A stretch of DNA of 51,472 nt, from positions 1 through 51,472 of the forward strand of contig CALPIE020000004.1 of the NCBI GenBank assembly GCA_943323545.2, given 5' to 3'. Under the pieces are notes generated by a model that searched no databases, had not been told where the DNA came from, and worked only from the letters and a program-made list of their open reading frames with translations. Both the position numbers and the translations under genes were made by a program. Each line of letters begins with the position of its first letter. Position 1 is the first letter of the stretch. This DNA is from Bifidobacterium breve (lineage in GTDB: Bacteria > Bacteroidota > Bacteroidia > Flavobacteriales > Flavobacteriaceae). Below are positions 17,388 through 26,868 of this stretch, piece by piece.

Positions 17388-19262
17388 ATGAAAAAATTAG
17401 TTTTCTTACCTATCTTTTATTTTAGTATTTCAACTGTTTTTGGGCAAAGTAATGGTTATTGGCAACAAAAAGTTGACTATAAAATGACTGTTTCGATGGA
17501 TGTGAAAACCTATCAATACAAAGGAAAACAAGAATTGATTTATACTAACAATTCTCCTGACACTTTATACAAAGTTTTTTATCATTTATACAATAATGCT
17601 TTTCAACCTGGAAGTGAAATGGACATGCGTTTACAAAGTATTAAAGATCCTGATGCTAGAATGGTTGATAAAATTAAGACTGGTGATAAAACTGTTAATG
17701 AAAGTAGAATTGCTAAACTAAAGCCTAATGAAATTGGCTTTTTACACGTTTCAAATTTTAAACAAGACGGAAATAGTACCGCTACTAAAGAAATAGAAAC
17801 TATTTTAGAAGTTTCTCTATTACAACCTATTTTACCCGGAAAATCAACCACTTTTACTTTAGATTTTGACGGACAAGTTCCAATACAAATTCGACGTTCT
17901 GGCCGTAATAACAAAGAAGGTGTCGAATTATCGATAGCGCAATGGTATCCAAAAATGGCAGAATTTGATTTTGAGGGATGGCATGCAGATCCTTATATTG
18001 CTAGAGAATTCCACGGTGTTTGGGGAAATTTTGATGTAAAAATTACCATCGATAAAAATTATATTTTAGGAGGAACTGGCTATCTGCAAAACGGAAATGA
18101 AATTGGTTACAATTACCAAGATAAAGAAGTTGAGGTGAAAATTCCAAAGAAACAAACCAATTTAACTTGGCATTTCGTGGCGCCAATGGTACACGATTTT
18201 ACTTGGGCTGCCGATAAAAATTATGTGCATGATGTAGTTCAAACAGATTTCGGAACTACCTTGCATTTCTTATATAAAAACAATCCGAAAATTCTAGAAA
18301 ATTGGAAAAATGCACAGTCAAAAACGATTGAACTAATGCGTTATTTCAATACTTCTGTTGGCAAATATCCTTACAAACAATATTCTGTAATTCAGGGTGG
18401 TGATGGCGGAATGGAATATGCAATGTGTACATTAATTCTTGGCGAAGGAACTTTTAATGGATTAGTCGGCGTTATCGCCCATGAAATGGGACATTCTTGG
18501 TTTCAACATGTACTAGCATCTAACGAAAGTAAAAACAGTTGGATGGATGAAGGATTTACGTCTTACATTGAAGACATGAGTTTGAATGAAATAGCAGAAA
18601 AAAAAGTGGAAAATCCATTTATTAGTTCCTATAAAAGTTATATTGGTTTGGCCAATTCAGGAAAAGAACAACCTCTTACATCACATGCCGATAGATATGA
18701 TGAAAACAGAATTTATAGCACTGGTGCCTATAGTAAAGGAGAGCTTTTCTTGACACAATTGGAATATCTTATCGGAAAAGAAAATCTAACAAAAACATTA
18801 AAAAGATATTATTTAGAGTTTCAATTCAAACATCCAACTCCTAATGATATAAAACGAACAGCTGAGCGTGTATCTGGAGCTAATTTAGATTGGTATTTAA
18901 CGGATTGGACGAAAACTACCAATACTATAGATTACGGAATTAAAGATGTAAATGAATACAATAACACGACGCAAATTTCGTTAGAAAGAATTGGAAGAAT
19001 GCCGATGCCAATTGATATTTTAATTGAATATACCGATGGTACAAAAGAGTCTTTTTACATTCCGTTACGGATGATGGGTTTTGAAAAAGAAAATCCAACA
19101 CCAAATATAAAAAGAACTGTAATAAAAGATTGGGCGTGGGGAAATCCAAATTATACATTTACAATTGAAAAACTCCGAACTACTATTAGAAAAATTAATT
19201 TGAATCCGAGTTTGCTAATGGCAGATGTGAAAAGTAGTAACGATACTTATGAGATAAAGTAA
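17388..19262 (+). CDS. M1 family metallopeptidase (secreted)
   Basis: 624 residues. Signal peptide ~1-19 (ISTVFGQ end). The zinc site is the classical gluzincin one: H365-E-M-G-H369, then E388 in WMDEGFTSYIEDM, exactly 19 residues after the second His. The exopeptidase motif appears as GGDGGMEYAM before the zinc site rather than GAMEN, which is common in this Bacteroidetes subgroup. The C-terminal part holds a helical stretch and a beta-rich tail. It likely trims peptides outside the cytoplasmic membrane. It follows the S8 lipoprotease closely. Confidence 0.94.
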   Translation: MKKLVFLPIFYFSISTVFGQSNGYWQQKVDYKMTVSMDVKTYQYKGKQELIYTNNSPDTLYKVFYHLYNNAFQPGSEMDMRLQSIKDPDARMVDKIKTGDKTVNESRIAKLKPNEIGFLHVSNFKQDGNSTATKEIETILEVSLLQPILPGKSTTFTLDFDGQVPIQIRRSGRNNKEGVELSIAQWYPKMAEFDFEGWHADPYIAREFHGVWGNFDVKITIDKNYILGGTGYLQNGNEIGYNYQDKEVEVKIPKKQTNLTWHFVAPMVHDFTWAADKNYVHDVVQTDFGTTLHFLYKNNPKILENWKNAQSKTIELMRYFNTSVGKYPYKQYSVIQGGDGGMEYAMCTLILGEGTFNGLVGVIAHEMGHSWFQHVLASNESKNSWMDEGFTSYIEDMSLNEIAEKKVENPFISSYKSYIGLANSGKEQPLTSHADRYDENRIYSTGAYSKGELFLTQLEYLIGKENLTKTLKRYYLEFQFKHPTPNDIKRTAERVSGANLDWYLTDWTKTTNTIDYGIKDVNEYNNTTQISLERIGRMPMPIDILIEYTDGTKESFYIPLRMMGFEKENPTPNIKRTVIKDWAWGNPNYTFTIEKLRTTIRKINLNPSLLMADVKSSNDTYEIK

Positions 19263-19378
19263 AATATCGGCAAATTTAGTTTGTGTCTACTTAAACTCGT
19301 TCCAAATTTTCCCTATTTTGGTTTTACTTACTTTAAAATAGAATTTGTATTTTTACAACGCTAAATAGTATATTGTTT

Positions 19379-19792
19379 ATGAAATTATTTCAATCATTTT
19401 TTTTATTCCTTTCCCTTTATTTTGGATTTCAAAATACACATGCTCAAACCATTAATTTCAAAACTAGCAGTGTAAGTATAACCGAAAAAAATGAAAGAGG
19501 TAAATGGAGCGAATGGTCTGATTTTGTAAAAGCTGATTTGTTAATTACTATTGATGGTAAAAAAAATAGAATTGTAGTTAATTCGCCAGAAATTCAGGTT
19601 TTTACCATACTTTCTTATGGTGAAAAAACGGAGGATAGCTCAAATAAAGTAGTCCCTTTTGAATGCATCGATAATAACGGATCAAAAGCAACTATTTTTG
19701 TAATTACTAAAAAAAAGGAAGACAATAGAATGCAATTTTACATTAATTATTCGGAAGTAAAATTTGTCTATAACATATATAATTCTAACTAA
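19379..19792 (+). CDS. Small exported protein of unknown function upstream of rnpA
   Basis: 137 residues from the ATG at 19379 (a TTG two codons earlier is possible but unlikely). Signal peptide ~1-22 ending THAQ. The mature part contains KWSEWSDFVKADLLITIDGKK and is beta-rich; it resembles the small secreted beta proteins often seen in flavobacteria. I do not recognise a named family. It ends 3 bases before the rnpA GTG, so the two genes are almost certainly co-transcribed. Function unknown. Confidence 0.8.
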   Translation: MKLFQSFFLFLSLYFGFQNTHAQTINFKTSSVSITEKNERGKWSEWSDFVKADLLITIDGKKNRIVVNSPEIQVFTILSYGEKTEDSSNKVVPFECIDNNGSKATIFVITKKKEDNRMQFYINYSEVKFVYNIYNSN

Positions 19793-19795
19793 AAA

Positions 19796-20176
19796 GTGGA
19801 TTTTTCTTATCCAAAAAACGCAAAACTCAAAAGCAGAAAAACCATAGATTTGCTTTTTACAGAAGGGAAATCTGTTGCCAAATATCCTTTGCGACTTGTT
19901 TATATTGAAACTATATTTGAGGATAAAATTCCACTAAAAATTGGTGTTTCTGTCTCTAAAAAATATTTCAAAAATGCTGTGGATCGCAATTATTTTAAAC
20001 GTGTTTTACGCGAATGTTACCGACTAAACAAAGACATTCTAATTAACAACATAGATAAAAATTATGCGCTACTGTTTTTTTATCAAACCAATGATATTTT
20101 AAGTTATCAAGAAATAAACGATAAAACCATACAGCTTTTTGAAAAATTTGTAAAAGCAATTCAATCTGAAAAATAA
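19796..20176 (+). CDS. rnpA: Ribonuclease P protein component
   Basis: 126 residues, starting with GTG at 19796. No in-frame ATG fits the N-terminus, and the family's opening (YPKNAKLKSRKTIDLLFTEGKSV) directly follows. The RNR-type motif reads VDRNYFKRVLRECYR. The protein binds the RNase P RNA and helps recognise precursor tRNAs. The gene is usually found with rpmH and dnaA in many bacteria, but here it follows the small exported protein and precedes an S41 protease, an arrangement seen in Bacteroidetes. Confidence 0.95.
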   Translation: MDFSYPKNAKLKSRKTIDLLFTEGKSVAKYPLRLVYIETIFEDKIPLKIGVSVSKKYFKNAVDRNYFKRVLRECYRLNKDILINNIDKNYALLFFYQTNDILSYQEINDKTIQLFEKFVKAIQSEK

Positions 20177-20234
20177 ACGAATTGTATATTAACTTTTTCA
20201 ATGTGATTATAAAAAAACGTATTTTTAATAGTAA

Positions 20235-20355
20235 TTTTTTTGCCTCGAATTCACAAATTTTATTAAGCTGTCATTTGATTTATTTCGAATTTTCGTCAAA
20301 GACGAACAAATTTTCAACTATTTCATTTTTAATTCGTGAATTCGTGGCAAAAAAA
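20235..20355. repeat. MITE-like palindromic element with nested hairpin
   Basis: Arms of 25 bases (20235-20259 and 20331-20355) are reverse complements with two mismatches; the core reads GCC-TCGAATTCAC / GTGAATTCG-TGGC flanked by T and A runs. A second short hairpin (TTCGTC 20292-20297 / GACGAA 20301-20306) lies in the middle. It is a 121-base self-complementary block, and AATTCGTGAATTCGTGG is typical of dispersed flavobacterial intergenic repeats. It fills most of the 296-base gap between rnpA and the S41 gene. A short reading frame crossing it is not considered a gene. Confidence 0.6.
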
Positions 20356-20472
20356 ACCTTAAACTAAACTCAAGTTAATTATATTTATCATCATAACGAA
20401 TTCCTAAAAAAGTTGTTTATTATTGATAATCCTATATATTTGAACTTGTTTAAATTAATTTATAAAAAGACT

Positions 20473-22116
20473 ATGAAACTATTTTCATTCTTTAAGAAAA
20501 GATATATTATTGCTTGTGTTGCAAGTGGATTTCTATTTATAGGTGTTAGTTTTAAAGATGATTTCTTTGAAATTGCCAAACAGGTAGAAATTTTTACAAC
20601 ACTTTTTAAAACGGTTAATCAAAATTATGTTGATGAAATTGCTCCAGCCGATTTAATGGATAAAGCCATTAAAAGCATGTTGGCCGATTTAGATCCTTAT
20701 ACAAATTACTTTAACGAACAAGATGTTGTTAAATTTAAAATCAATAATACTGGTGAATATACTGGCATTGGTGCTTTAGTTACCCGAAAAGAAGATCAAC
20801 TAATAATTAAAGAGCCTTATAAAAACTTCCCGGCAGACAAAGCAGGGCTGAAAGCTGGAGATGCTATTATTCAAATCGGAGATGTTTCTTTGGTAGATTA
20901 TAAAGAAGATGCATCTCAATTACTAAGAGGGGCAAAAAACACAAAAATTGACTTAAAATACATACGTCAGGGGAAAACACTTACAACACAACTTGTTTTA
21001 GATGAAGTAACCGTAAAAGCAGTTCCTTTCTTTTCGAAAATTGACGATAAGACTGGGTATATTGTTTTAACCGCTTTTAATTCTAAAACTACTCAAGAAA
21101 CCAAAGAAGCGTTAGAAAGTTTAAAAGCTGATGGTGCAGAAAGAATTATTTTAGATTTAAGAGGAAACCCAGGTGGGCTTTTAAATGAAGCTATTAATAT
21201 ATGTAATCTTTTTGTTCCAAGAGGAGAAACCATAGTAACTACAAAATCTAAAAACGAAAAGCATACAAATACTTATAAAACTACAAGAGAACCTATAGAC
21301 ACTGAAATTCCGTTAGTTATAATTGTAGATGGGAAAAGTGCCTCTGCTTCCGAAATCGTTTCTGGCGCCCTACAAGATTTAGATAGGGCTGTTGTTTTAG
21401 GAAGTAGAAGTTTTGGAAAAGGATTGGTGCAACGTCCTTTTGATATGGTTTATGGAACTCAAGTAAAAGTAACTATATCAAGATATTATACGCCTTCTGG
21501 ACGCTGCATTCAGGCATTAGATTACTTGCATAAAGACAAAGACGGGAAAGCCGTTAGAACAGATGCTACTAAATACAATGCTTTTAAAACTAAAAAAGGA
21601 AGAACAGTATATGATGGTGGCGGAATTTTGCCTGACGTAGAATTAGACGAAACCAAAACAAGCGCAATAGCACAAGCTTTGCAAAAAAATGATGGGATTT
21701 TTAATTATGCTACTTATTATTATTATAAAAATCCGACACTTGGCGATAAAATAACTACTCTAACCGATATTGATTATGCAGATTTTAAAGCTTTTCTTAA
21801 ACGTGAAAAATTTAGTTTTGATACCGAAACAGAATTGGCATTAAAGGCAACATTAGAAAAAGCAAAAAAAGAAAAAATTGACGAAACCATTACTAAAGAA
21901 TATGAGCAATTGGTTGCAGCTTTACAAAGAAGTGATGAGCTGTTATTAGATAAAAATCAAAAAGAAATCAAAAAACTTATTCAAGACGAATTAATAAAAA
22001 GATACTTGTACAGAGAAGGATTGTATCAATTTTACACCAAAAATAATAGTGAAATAACAAAAGCTATAAATTTACTTGACAATAAAAACGACTACAATAA
22101 AATATTAAAAATATAA
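20473..22116 (+). CDS. S41 family C-terminal processing protease (CtpA-like)
   Basis: 547 residues from the ATG at 20473; the upstream TTG extension is rejected because it lacks the family N-terminus. One N-terminal hydrophobic segment (~11-26) anchors or exports it. The order is an N-terminal helical part, a PDZ domain (~95-180, with the AGLKAGD loop) and a protease core. The catalytic Ser is S291 in KSASASEIVSGA and the Lys is K316 in SFGKGLVQ, 25 residues apart as in Tsp. The C-terminal tail is Lys/Glu-rich and helical. The OmpA-like gene overlaps its stop (taATG), so the two are translationally coupled. Confidence 0.93.
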   Translation: MKLFSFFKKRYIIACVASGFLFIGVSFKDDFFEIAKQVEIFTTLFKTVNQNYVDEIAPADLMDKAIKSMLADLDPYTNYFNEQDVVKFKINNTGEYTGIGALVTRKEDQLIIKEPYKNFPADKAGLKAGDAIIQIGDVSLVDYKEDASQLLRGAKNTKIDLKYIRQGKTLTTQLVLDEVTVKAVPFFSKIDDKTGYIVLTAFNSKTTQETKEALESLKADGAERIILDLRGNPGGLLNEAINICNLFVPRGETIVTTKSKNEKHTNTYKTTREPIDTEIPLVIIVDGKSASASEIVSGALQDLDRAVVLGSRSFGKGLVQRPFDMVYGTQVKVTISRYYTPSGRCIQALDYLHKDKDGKAVRTDATKYNAFKTKKGRTVYDGGGILPDVELDETKTSAIAQALQKNDGIFNYATYYYYKNPTLGDKITTLTDIDYADFKAFLKREKFSFDTETELALKATLEKAKKEKIDETITKEYEQLVAALQRSDELLLDKNQKEIKKLIQDELIKRYLYREGLYQFYTKNNSEITKAINLLDNKNDYNKILKI

Positions 22117-22934
22117 TGTTTCGCTTTTTAAAAATCATTCCTTTCCTTTTTTATGGACTTCTTCATGCCCAAGAAGAAGTAGTACAATCTGTTTATTTTG
22201 ATTTTGATAAATTTTCAATCGATGAAAAACAAGCAAAAGAAGTAATTGCTTTTATTAAAACTACCGATTCAACTCGAATTGAATCCATCCAAATTTTTGG
22301 TTATACTGACGATATAGGGAAAGAGGATTATAATTATAAATTATCTGAAAATAGAGCTGCAACACTTCAAAATAAATTAATAGAAAACGGCATAAAAAGC
22401 AAAATTATAGTTACTATTGAAGGAAAAGGACGGGTGTTAATTGATGATGATATTGTTGAAAATTTGCCCGAAAAAAGATCTAAAAACCGAAGAGTAGATA
22501 TTGTTCTTAATTTAAAACCTTTACCAAAAATAGAGATCCCCGGATTTTATAATACCATTCAAAAAAAGCATATTGTTGGCGATCATATTTATCTTGATAA
22601 TATATTATTTGAAAGAGGGAGCAGCCGTTTAAGTCCGAAAGTAAAATTAGAATTAGATAAAATTGCACTATTATTACACCGGTATAAAAATACTCAATTT
22701 GAAATACAAGGTCACGTTTGTTGTACCCCTCCCTACCAAAAAGAAGCGATTGATAAAGAAACGAAAAAAAGACAGTTATCTACAAACAGAGCGCAATCAG
22801 TATATAAATATTTAGTATTTAGACGTATTCCGAAATCAAGAATGACTTTTAAAGGTTATGGAAATACCGTTCCTTTAGGAAAAGGAGCTGAATATGACAG
22901 AAGAGTAGAATTGGTAATCACCAAGATTAATTAG
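22116..22934 (+). CDS. Double OmpA-like domain protein
   Basis: 272 residues with a short signal peptide (~1-18, YGLLHAQ). Two OmpA-like domains follow: domain 1 ~25-130 (VYFDFDKFSIDEKQAKEV, GYTDDIGKEDYNYKLSENRA) and domain 2 ~160-272 (ILFERGSSRLSPKVKLELDK, a GH.. loop, LSTNRAQSVYKYL). Such domains bind peptidoglycan, so the protein probably anchors in the periplasm, yet it lacks the usual N-terminal barrel. The second domain replaces the normal SN/AD loop with VCCTPPYQKEAI and two adjacent cysteines. The start overlaps the S41 stop by one base; the gene ends in a 4-base overlap with the converging acetyltransferase gene. Confidence 0.9.
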   Translation: MFRFLKIIPFLFYGLLHAQEEVVQSVYFDFDKFSIDEKQAKEVIAFIKTTDSTRIESIQIFGYTDDIGKEDYNYKLSENRAATLQNKLIENGIKSKIIVTIEGKGRVLIDDDIVENLPEKRSKNRRVDIVLNLKPLPKIEIPGFYNTIQKKHIVGDHIYLDNILFERGSSRLSPKVKLELDKIALLLHRYKNTQFEIQGHVCCTPPYQKEAIDKETKKRQLSTNRAQSVYKYLVFRRIPKSRMTFKGYGNTVPLGKGAEYDRRVELVITKIN

Positions 22935-23380
22935 GCTATTTTCATCTCAATATGCGGAATGTCATCTTCTAAATACATTTCACTTGTTTGAACAAAACCA
23001 TGATTTTCATAGAATTTTTTTAAGTATAATTGTGCTGAAATAGTAATTTGACTCTCACCAAATATTGTATTTATAACTTGAATTGCTTCTCGAATTAATT
23101 CGTTTCCTAGTTTTAAATGTCTAAAATCTTCTTTAACAACAACTCTTCCAATTGAAGCTTTTTCGAAATAATCATTCGGTTTAAACAAACGAGCGTAAGC
23201 AATGGTTTTTCCTTCATGCTCTGCAAATAAATGAATTGCTTTTTGATCTTTGAAATCAATGTCTTGATAAACGCAATTTTGCTCTACTACAAAGACTTCG
23301 CTTCTTAATTGTAGGATTTCATATAACTCTTCTGTAGAAAGTGCATCAAATCGCTTTATTTTCCATTTTACCTCATTCAT
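22931..23380 (-). CDS. ElaA-type GNAT acetyltransferase
   Basis: 149 residues, one GNAT domain. Features: the N-terminal LYEILQLRSEVFVVEQ typical of ElaA proteins, IAYARLF, the acetyl-CoA loop VVVKEDFRHLKLGNELI and the C-terminal KKFYENHGFV. It is cytoplasmic; the substrate is unknown. It follows the DUF4837 gene by 11 bases on the same strand and overlaps the converging OmpA-like gene by 4 bases, so no terminator fits between the two. Confidence 0.9.
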   Translation of the reverse strand: MNEVKWKIKRFDALSTEELYEILQLRSEVFVVEQNCVYQDIDFKDQKAIHLFAEHEGKTIAYARLFKPNDYFEKASIGRVVVKEDFRHLKLGNELIREAIQVINTIFGESQITISAQLYLKKFYENHGFVQTSEMYLEDDIPHIEMKIA

Positions 23381-23391
23381 CTATTTCCCAT

Positions 23392-24384
23392 TTAATTAAA
23401 CTGTATAGTCTTTATAATCGATTCCAATTCCAACATTATATCCCTTTTTTCTTTTGATGGTGCGTAACAAAATCCTTCTACAATTAAAATTCTTTTACGC
23501 TCTTTATCCATAAAAGCATAATTTATATAGGGGCCCGACATGAAATCATTTTTTAAATCCCACGTTCCTTTCGTCTCAAAGACCAATTTACCAAAAATTG
23601 TTGTCTTAAGTAAATAAGGTGAAAAAGCGGGTTCTGTAATCATTCTTGTTCTTCTTTTACTGCCGTGAATATATCTTTTGCCTATAGAATCTCTAATTTT
23701 AGTAATAGTGTTTACAACAGTTGTAGTGTCTTTTATGTTACTTATTGGAATTTGATAAATTAACAAACTCAAATTTCCACTGGTAATCTCTTTTTTTAAC
23801 CAAGTGAATTTTTTGCCTTGCACAACGATTTTATATTTTGTTGGAATATTTAATTTTATGTTGAATCGAGACTCTATTTTATCAGAAACTAATTTGTCAG
23901 ATTTAATGTGACTTTGGAAAACTTTTATTTCAGAAGATTTTATTTCCTGAATTATTTTGGGTGCGTTTTTTTCAATACTATCTAACAATTCTTTTACACT
24001 AACTCCCGATATATGAACGGCAAGTTGAGGGGTTACATATTCATTTTCTTTTATATAAAATTTACTTCTTGCTTCTTTTTTTACCACAATAATATTTCGG
24101 CTGTTGGTGATAAAACCCTCTAATAATTTACCTGGATACTGATTTAGTGTAAATATTGGCTCTTCTTCTTGAAGCCCAATAACAGGAGAAGCAAATTTAT
24201 TACGTAGTGAATCGCCAACTTCTCCGTTCCATAATTGATCGTCTATTATTACAGAAACGGCATTCATTTTTGCCAAAGATTCTGAGGTAGCTGTTTTTTT
24301 CTTTTGATTACAAGACACAAGAGTTAAAGAACTTGCTAAGTAAACAAAGAAAAGGGGTATAAATAAAAAATGGGTTTTATTCAT
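23392..24384 (-). CDS. DUF4837 family lipoprotein
   Basis: 330 residues from the ATG at 24384, giving a lipoprotein signal with the cysteine at residue 25 (LTLVSC). The DUF4837 features are visible: SVIIDDQLWNGEVGDSLR near residue 40, EEPIFTLNQYP, then a long alpha/beta region ending with SGPYINYAFMDKERKRILIVEGFCYAPSKEKRD. The family is found in Bacteroidetes and has no known function. It follows the LysM transglycosylase by 37 bases on the same strand, which suggests a link to the cell envelope. Confidence 0.87.
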   Translation of the reverse strand: MNKTHFLFIPLFFVYLASSLTLVSCNQKKKTATSESLAKMNAVSVIIDDQLWNGEVGDSLRNKFASPVIGLQEEEPIFTLNQYPGKLLEGFITNSRNIIVVKKEARSKFYIKENEYVTPQLAVHISGVSVKELLDSIEKNAPKIIQEIKSSEIKVFQSHIKSDKLVSDKIESRFNIKLNIPTKYKIVVQGKKFTWLKKEITSGNLSLLIYQIPISNIKDTTTVVNTITKIRDSIGKRYIHGSKRRTRMITEPAFSPYLLKTTIFGKLVFETKGTWDLKNDFMSGPYINYAFMDKERKRILIVEGFCYAPSKEKRDIMLELESIIKTIQFN

Positions 24385-24421
24385 GATGAAATAAAACCCA
24401 AATTTATTGAAGATTTTTAAA

Positions 24422-26767
24422 TTATCCACTTATTTTTAATTTCATTCCAGGCTGAATACTTTCGTCTTTAATGTTATTCCATTTTTTAATATCTGAAATT
24501 GTAACTCCGGGAAACTTTTTAGAGATGCTAAACAATGAGTCCCCTCTTTTAACTGAATACATTTTGTCATTATCTTTTTTAGAATAAGTGTATTCGTCTT
24601 TCTTAAATTTAGAATTTTTAGGACTGGCAATAGCTACTTCTGTTTTTGCAACAATTAGTTTTGATCCAAGTTGGATATTGTTATTTTCAATGGCATTCCA
24701 TTCTTTTAAAAGTTCAATAGTAGTATTGTTTTTCTTAGCAATGCTTCCTAAATTATCACCTTTAACTACAATATATTCTGTAATTTTTGTTTCAGTTAAA
24801 GCAATTTGTGATTCTTTATTTTCACTAAGAGATTGATTGTTAATGATTAATTGAGTTCCTAATTTTACATTGTTATCAATTATATTATTCCATTCTTTTA
24901 ATTGTTGTATTGAAATATTATGTGATTTAGCTATCGAACTTAAATTATCCCCTTTTTGAACTACATAATAACTTTCGTGTTTTGAATTGTTCTCTAATTG
25001 AATTGTTTTTGATTCATTGCTAACAATAGTTTCATTTTTTTCAATTATCTGAGGTTTAACTTCTTTTTTTATCGTTGTAACAACTCTCTCTTTTTTGATT
25101 ATTTTCAAATTAGCGCCAGCTATTATATTGTTTCCTTTTAATTTATTCCATTTTTTTATTTCAGCTAAAGAAACATCAAATTTAGAAGCAATTTCACTAA
25201 TATTATCACCGCTTTTCACTTTGTGATATTTTGTTACATCTTTGTAAGTTACTACTGTTTCTGTAGTAAATGTTTTTTGATTAGTTGTTTCACTTGGGTT
25301 GTATTTAGCATCTAAACTTATCTTTTTAACATCAGAACTAGCTATTAAATTAGACGAAGTTTCTTTAGCAACCGAATCTTTTACTTTTGTTGCTTTGTCT
25401 TTATAAGCTACTCGCTCTGTAGTCAAAATTTTAAGATTTCTTCCTATTGGCGCTTTATTGCTTCTTAAGTGATTCCATTTTTTCACCTCTGCTACAGTTA
25501 CACCGTAGCGATCAGAAATTTCACTTAAATTATCGCCCCTTCTTACCTTATGATACTTGGTTCTAGATACTATTTCTGTTTCAACAAAAGAAGTATTTGA
25601 TGGATCATTTTGTTTAACCGAAGCTATTTTATCATATGGCCTTTCTCTTTTGCTATCAATATAATCAGCGTATGCATATATTTTATCTTCATTTGAAGTA
25701 AAAATAGAAATCTTATCTTTTGGTAATCTTAAATAGTTAGTAGTTCCTGTTATATAAGGTATCTCATTTCTTTTATAAGACGGATTAAAAAACTGCAATT
25801 CAGCAACTGTAATATTTAATAAATCGGAAATTTGTTTAAATGTTAAATGTTTTTTTATTCCAATTGTATCAGTTGCGAAATGATTGGCAATAGATTTATT
25901 CGGAACAATTCCGTGTTCTTTATGGTATTCAAAAATATACATAGTTGCCAAAAAAGCAGGTAAATATCCTTGTGTTTCTTTAGGAAGATTTTTTCTAATG
26001 TTCCAATAATTTTGTTGCCCACCTGAGCGTCGAATTGCTTTGGCAACATTTCCTGGTCCTGAATTATACGATGCTAAAACCAAATCCCAATCACCAAATA
26101 TTTTATACATGTTCATCATGTATTGTGATGCTGCTTGACTTGCTTTTAAAGGCTCACTTCTTTCATCAACATAAGAATCTATATTTAGACCATATTGTTT
26201 TCCGGTTTGGTACATAAACTGCCACAATCCTGTTGCACCTACTCTTGAAACGGCTAACGGATTTAAAGCAGATTCTACAACTGCTAAATATTTAATTTCA
26301 AGTGGTATGTTATTTTTTGCTAGTTCTTCTTCAAAAATTGGGAAATAAAATTGGGAAATTCCCATCAATCGTTCAAATCCTTTTTTTCTATTCTTCAAAA
26401 AGGATTTAATTACATTTTCTAAACCGATATTGTATTCAATATTAAATGGCGATTTTTCATCCATTCTTTTTAATCGCTCTTTAAGCAATTCGGTTGGCAA
26501 TTCGTAGTCTACTTTTTCATCAACATTAACATTTTTAATATCACTTAACATTTCATCATAAGAATTTAAACTTGTCAATTCTTTCATCCAAAGACTATCG
26601 ATACAAATAGCAATTTGATCTTTGATGAATGTTTTTTTAATAGAATCTAGGTAGGATATTTTAATTTGTTTGATAAGAGAAACGCTGTCGTTAGTCGATG
26701 ATTCTTGTGCATACAACGAGCAAACAGCAAGTAAAAGAAAAACGGAAATTTTAATTTTTTGTTTCAT
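24422..26767 (-). CDS. MltD-like lytic transglycosylase with five LysM repeats
   Basis: 781 residues. Signal peptide ~1-20 (SLYAQ). The SLT domain (~150-265) has the catalytic glutamate E165 in AVVESALNPLAVSRVGATGLWQFM and the ASYNSGPGNV motif. It is followed by a half-LysM-like segment (~290-340) and five LysM domains, starting near residues 404, 512, 597, 664 and 734 (YHKVRRGDNLSEI; YHKVKSGDNISEI; YYVVQKGDNLSSI; EYIVVKGDNLGSI; MYSVKRGDSLFSI). It cleaves peptidoglycan glycan strands in the periplasm; LysM domains hold it on the wall. A TATGTTTG box lies 47 bases upstream of the start. Confidence 0.95.
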   Translation of the reverse strand: MKQKIKISVFLLLAVCSLYAQESSTNDSVSLIKQIKISYLDSIKKTFIKDQIAICIDSLWMKELTSLNSYDEMLSDIKNVNVDEKVDYELPTELLKERLKRMDEKSPFNIEYNIGLENVIKSFLKNRKKGFERLMGISQFYFPIFEEELAKNNIPLEIKYLAVVESALNPLAVSRVGATGLWQFMYQTGKQYGLNIDSYVDERSEPLKASQAASQYMMNMYKIFGDWDLVLASYNSGPGNVAKAIRRSGGQQNYWNIRKNLPKETQGYLPAFLATMYIFEYHKEHGIVPNKSIANHFATDTIGIKKHLTFKQISDLLNITVAELQFFNPSYKRNEIPYITGTTNYLRLPKDKISIFTSNEDKIYAYADYIDSKRERPYDKIASVKQNDPSNTSFVETEIVSRTKYHKVRRGDNLSEISDRYGVTVAEVKKWNHLRSNKAPIGRNLKILTTERVAYKDKATKVKDSVAKETSSNLIASSDVKKISLDAKYNPSETTNQKTFTTETVVTYKDVTKYHKVKSGDNISEIASKFDVSLAEIKKWNKLKGNNIIAGANLKIIKKERVVTTIKKEVKPQIIEKNETIVSNESKTIQLENNSKHESYYVVQKGDNLSSIAKSHNISIQQLKEWNNIIDNNVKLGTQLIINNQSLSENKESQIALTETKITEYIVVKGDNLGSIAKKNNTTIELLKEWNAIENNNIQLGSKLIVAKTEVAIASPKNSKFKKDEYTYSKKDNDKMYSVKRGDSLFSISKKFPGVTISDIKKWNNIKDESIQPGMKLKISG

Positions 26768-26813
26768 ATAATTTTTAAAAGGGTATTATTCAGCATTTTA
26801 AGATGAATTTATG

Positions 26814-26821
26814 CAAACATA
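26814..26821 (-). promoter_or_regulatory. Putative -7 element (TATGTTTG) for the LysM transglycosylase operon
   Basis: TAnnTTTG match on the minus strand, in the gap between pgk and the LysM gene. A TTG box at 17-23 bases is not obvious. Confidence 0.45.
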
Positions 26822-26868
26822 ACACCTTATAACGTAACATTTTGTTTAATTATTGTTAAAACTGATAA

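Noticed and set aside
20182..20367. Short plus-strand reading frame after rnpA
   Set aside because: It runs through the 20235-20355 palindrome, has no recognisable start signal or domain, and its composition is that of the non-coding spacer.
22931..22934. Frameshift or error at the overlapping ends of the OmpA-like and acetyltransferase genes
   Set aside because: Both proteins have complete, family-like C-termini; a four-base overlap of converging stop codons is normal in compact genomes.
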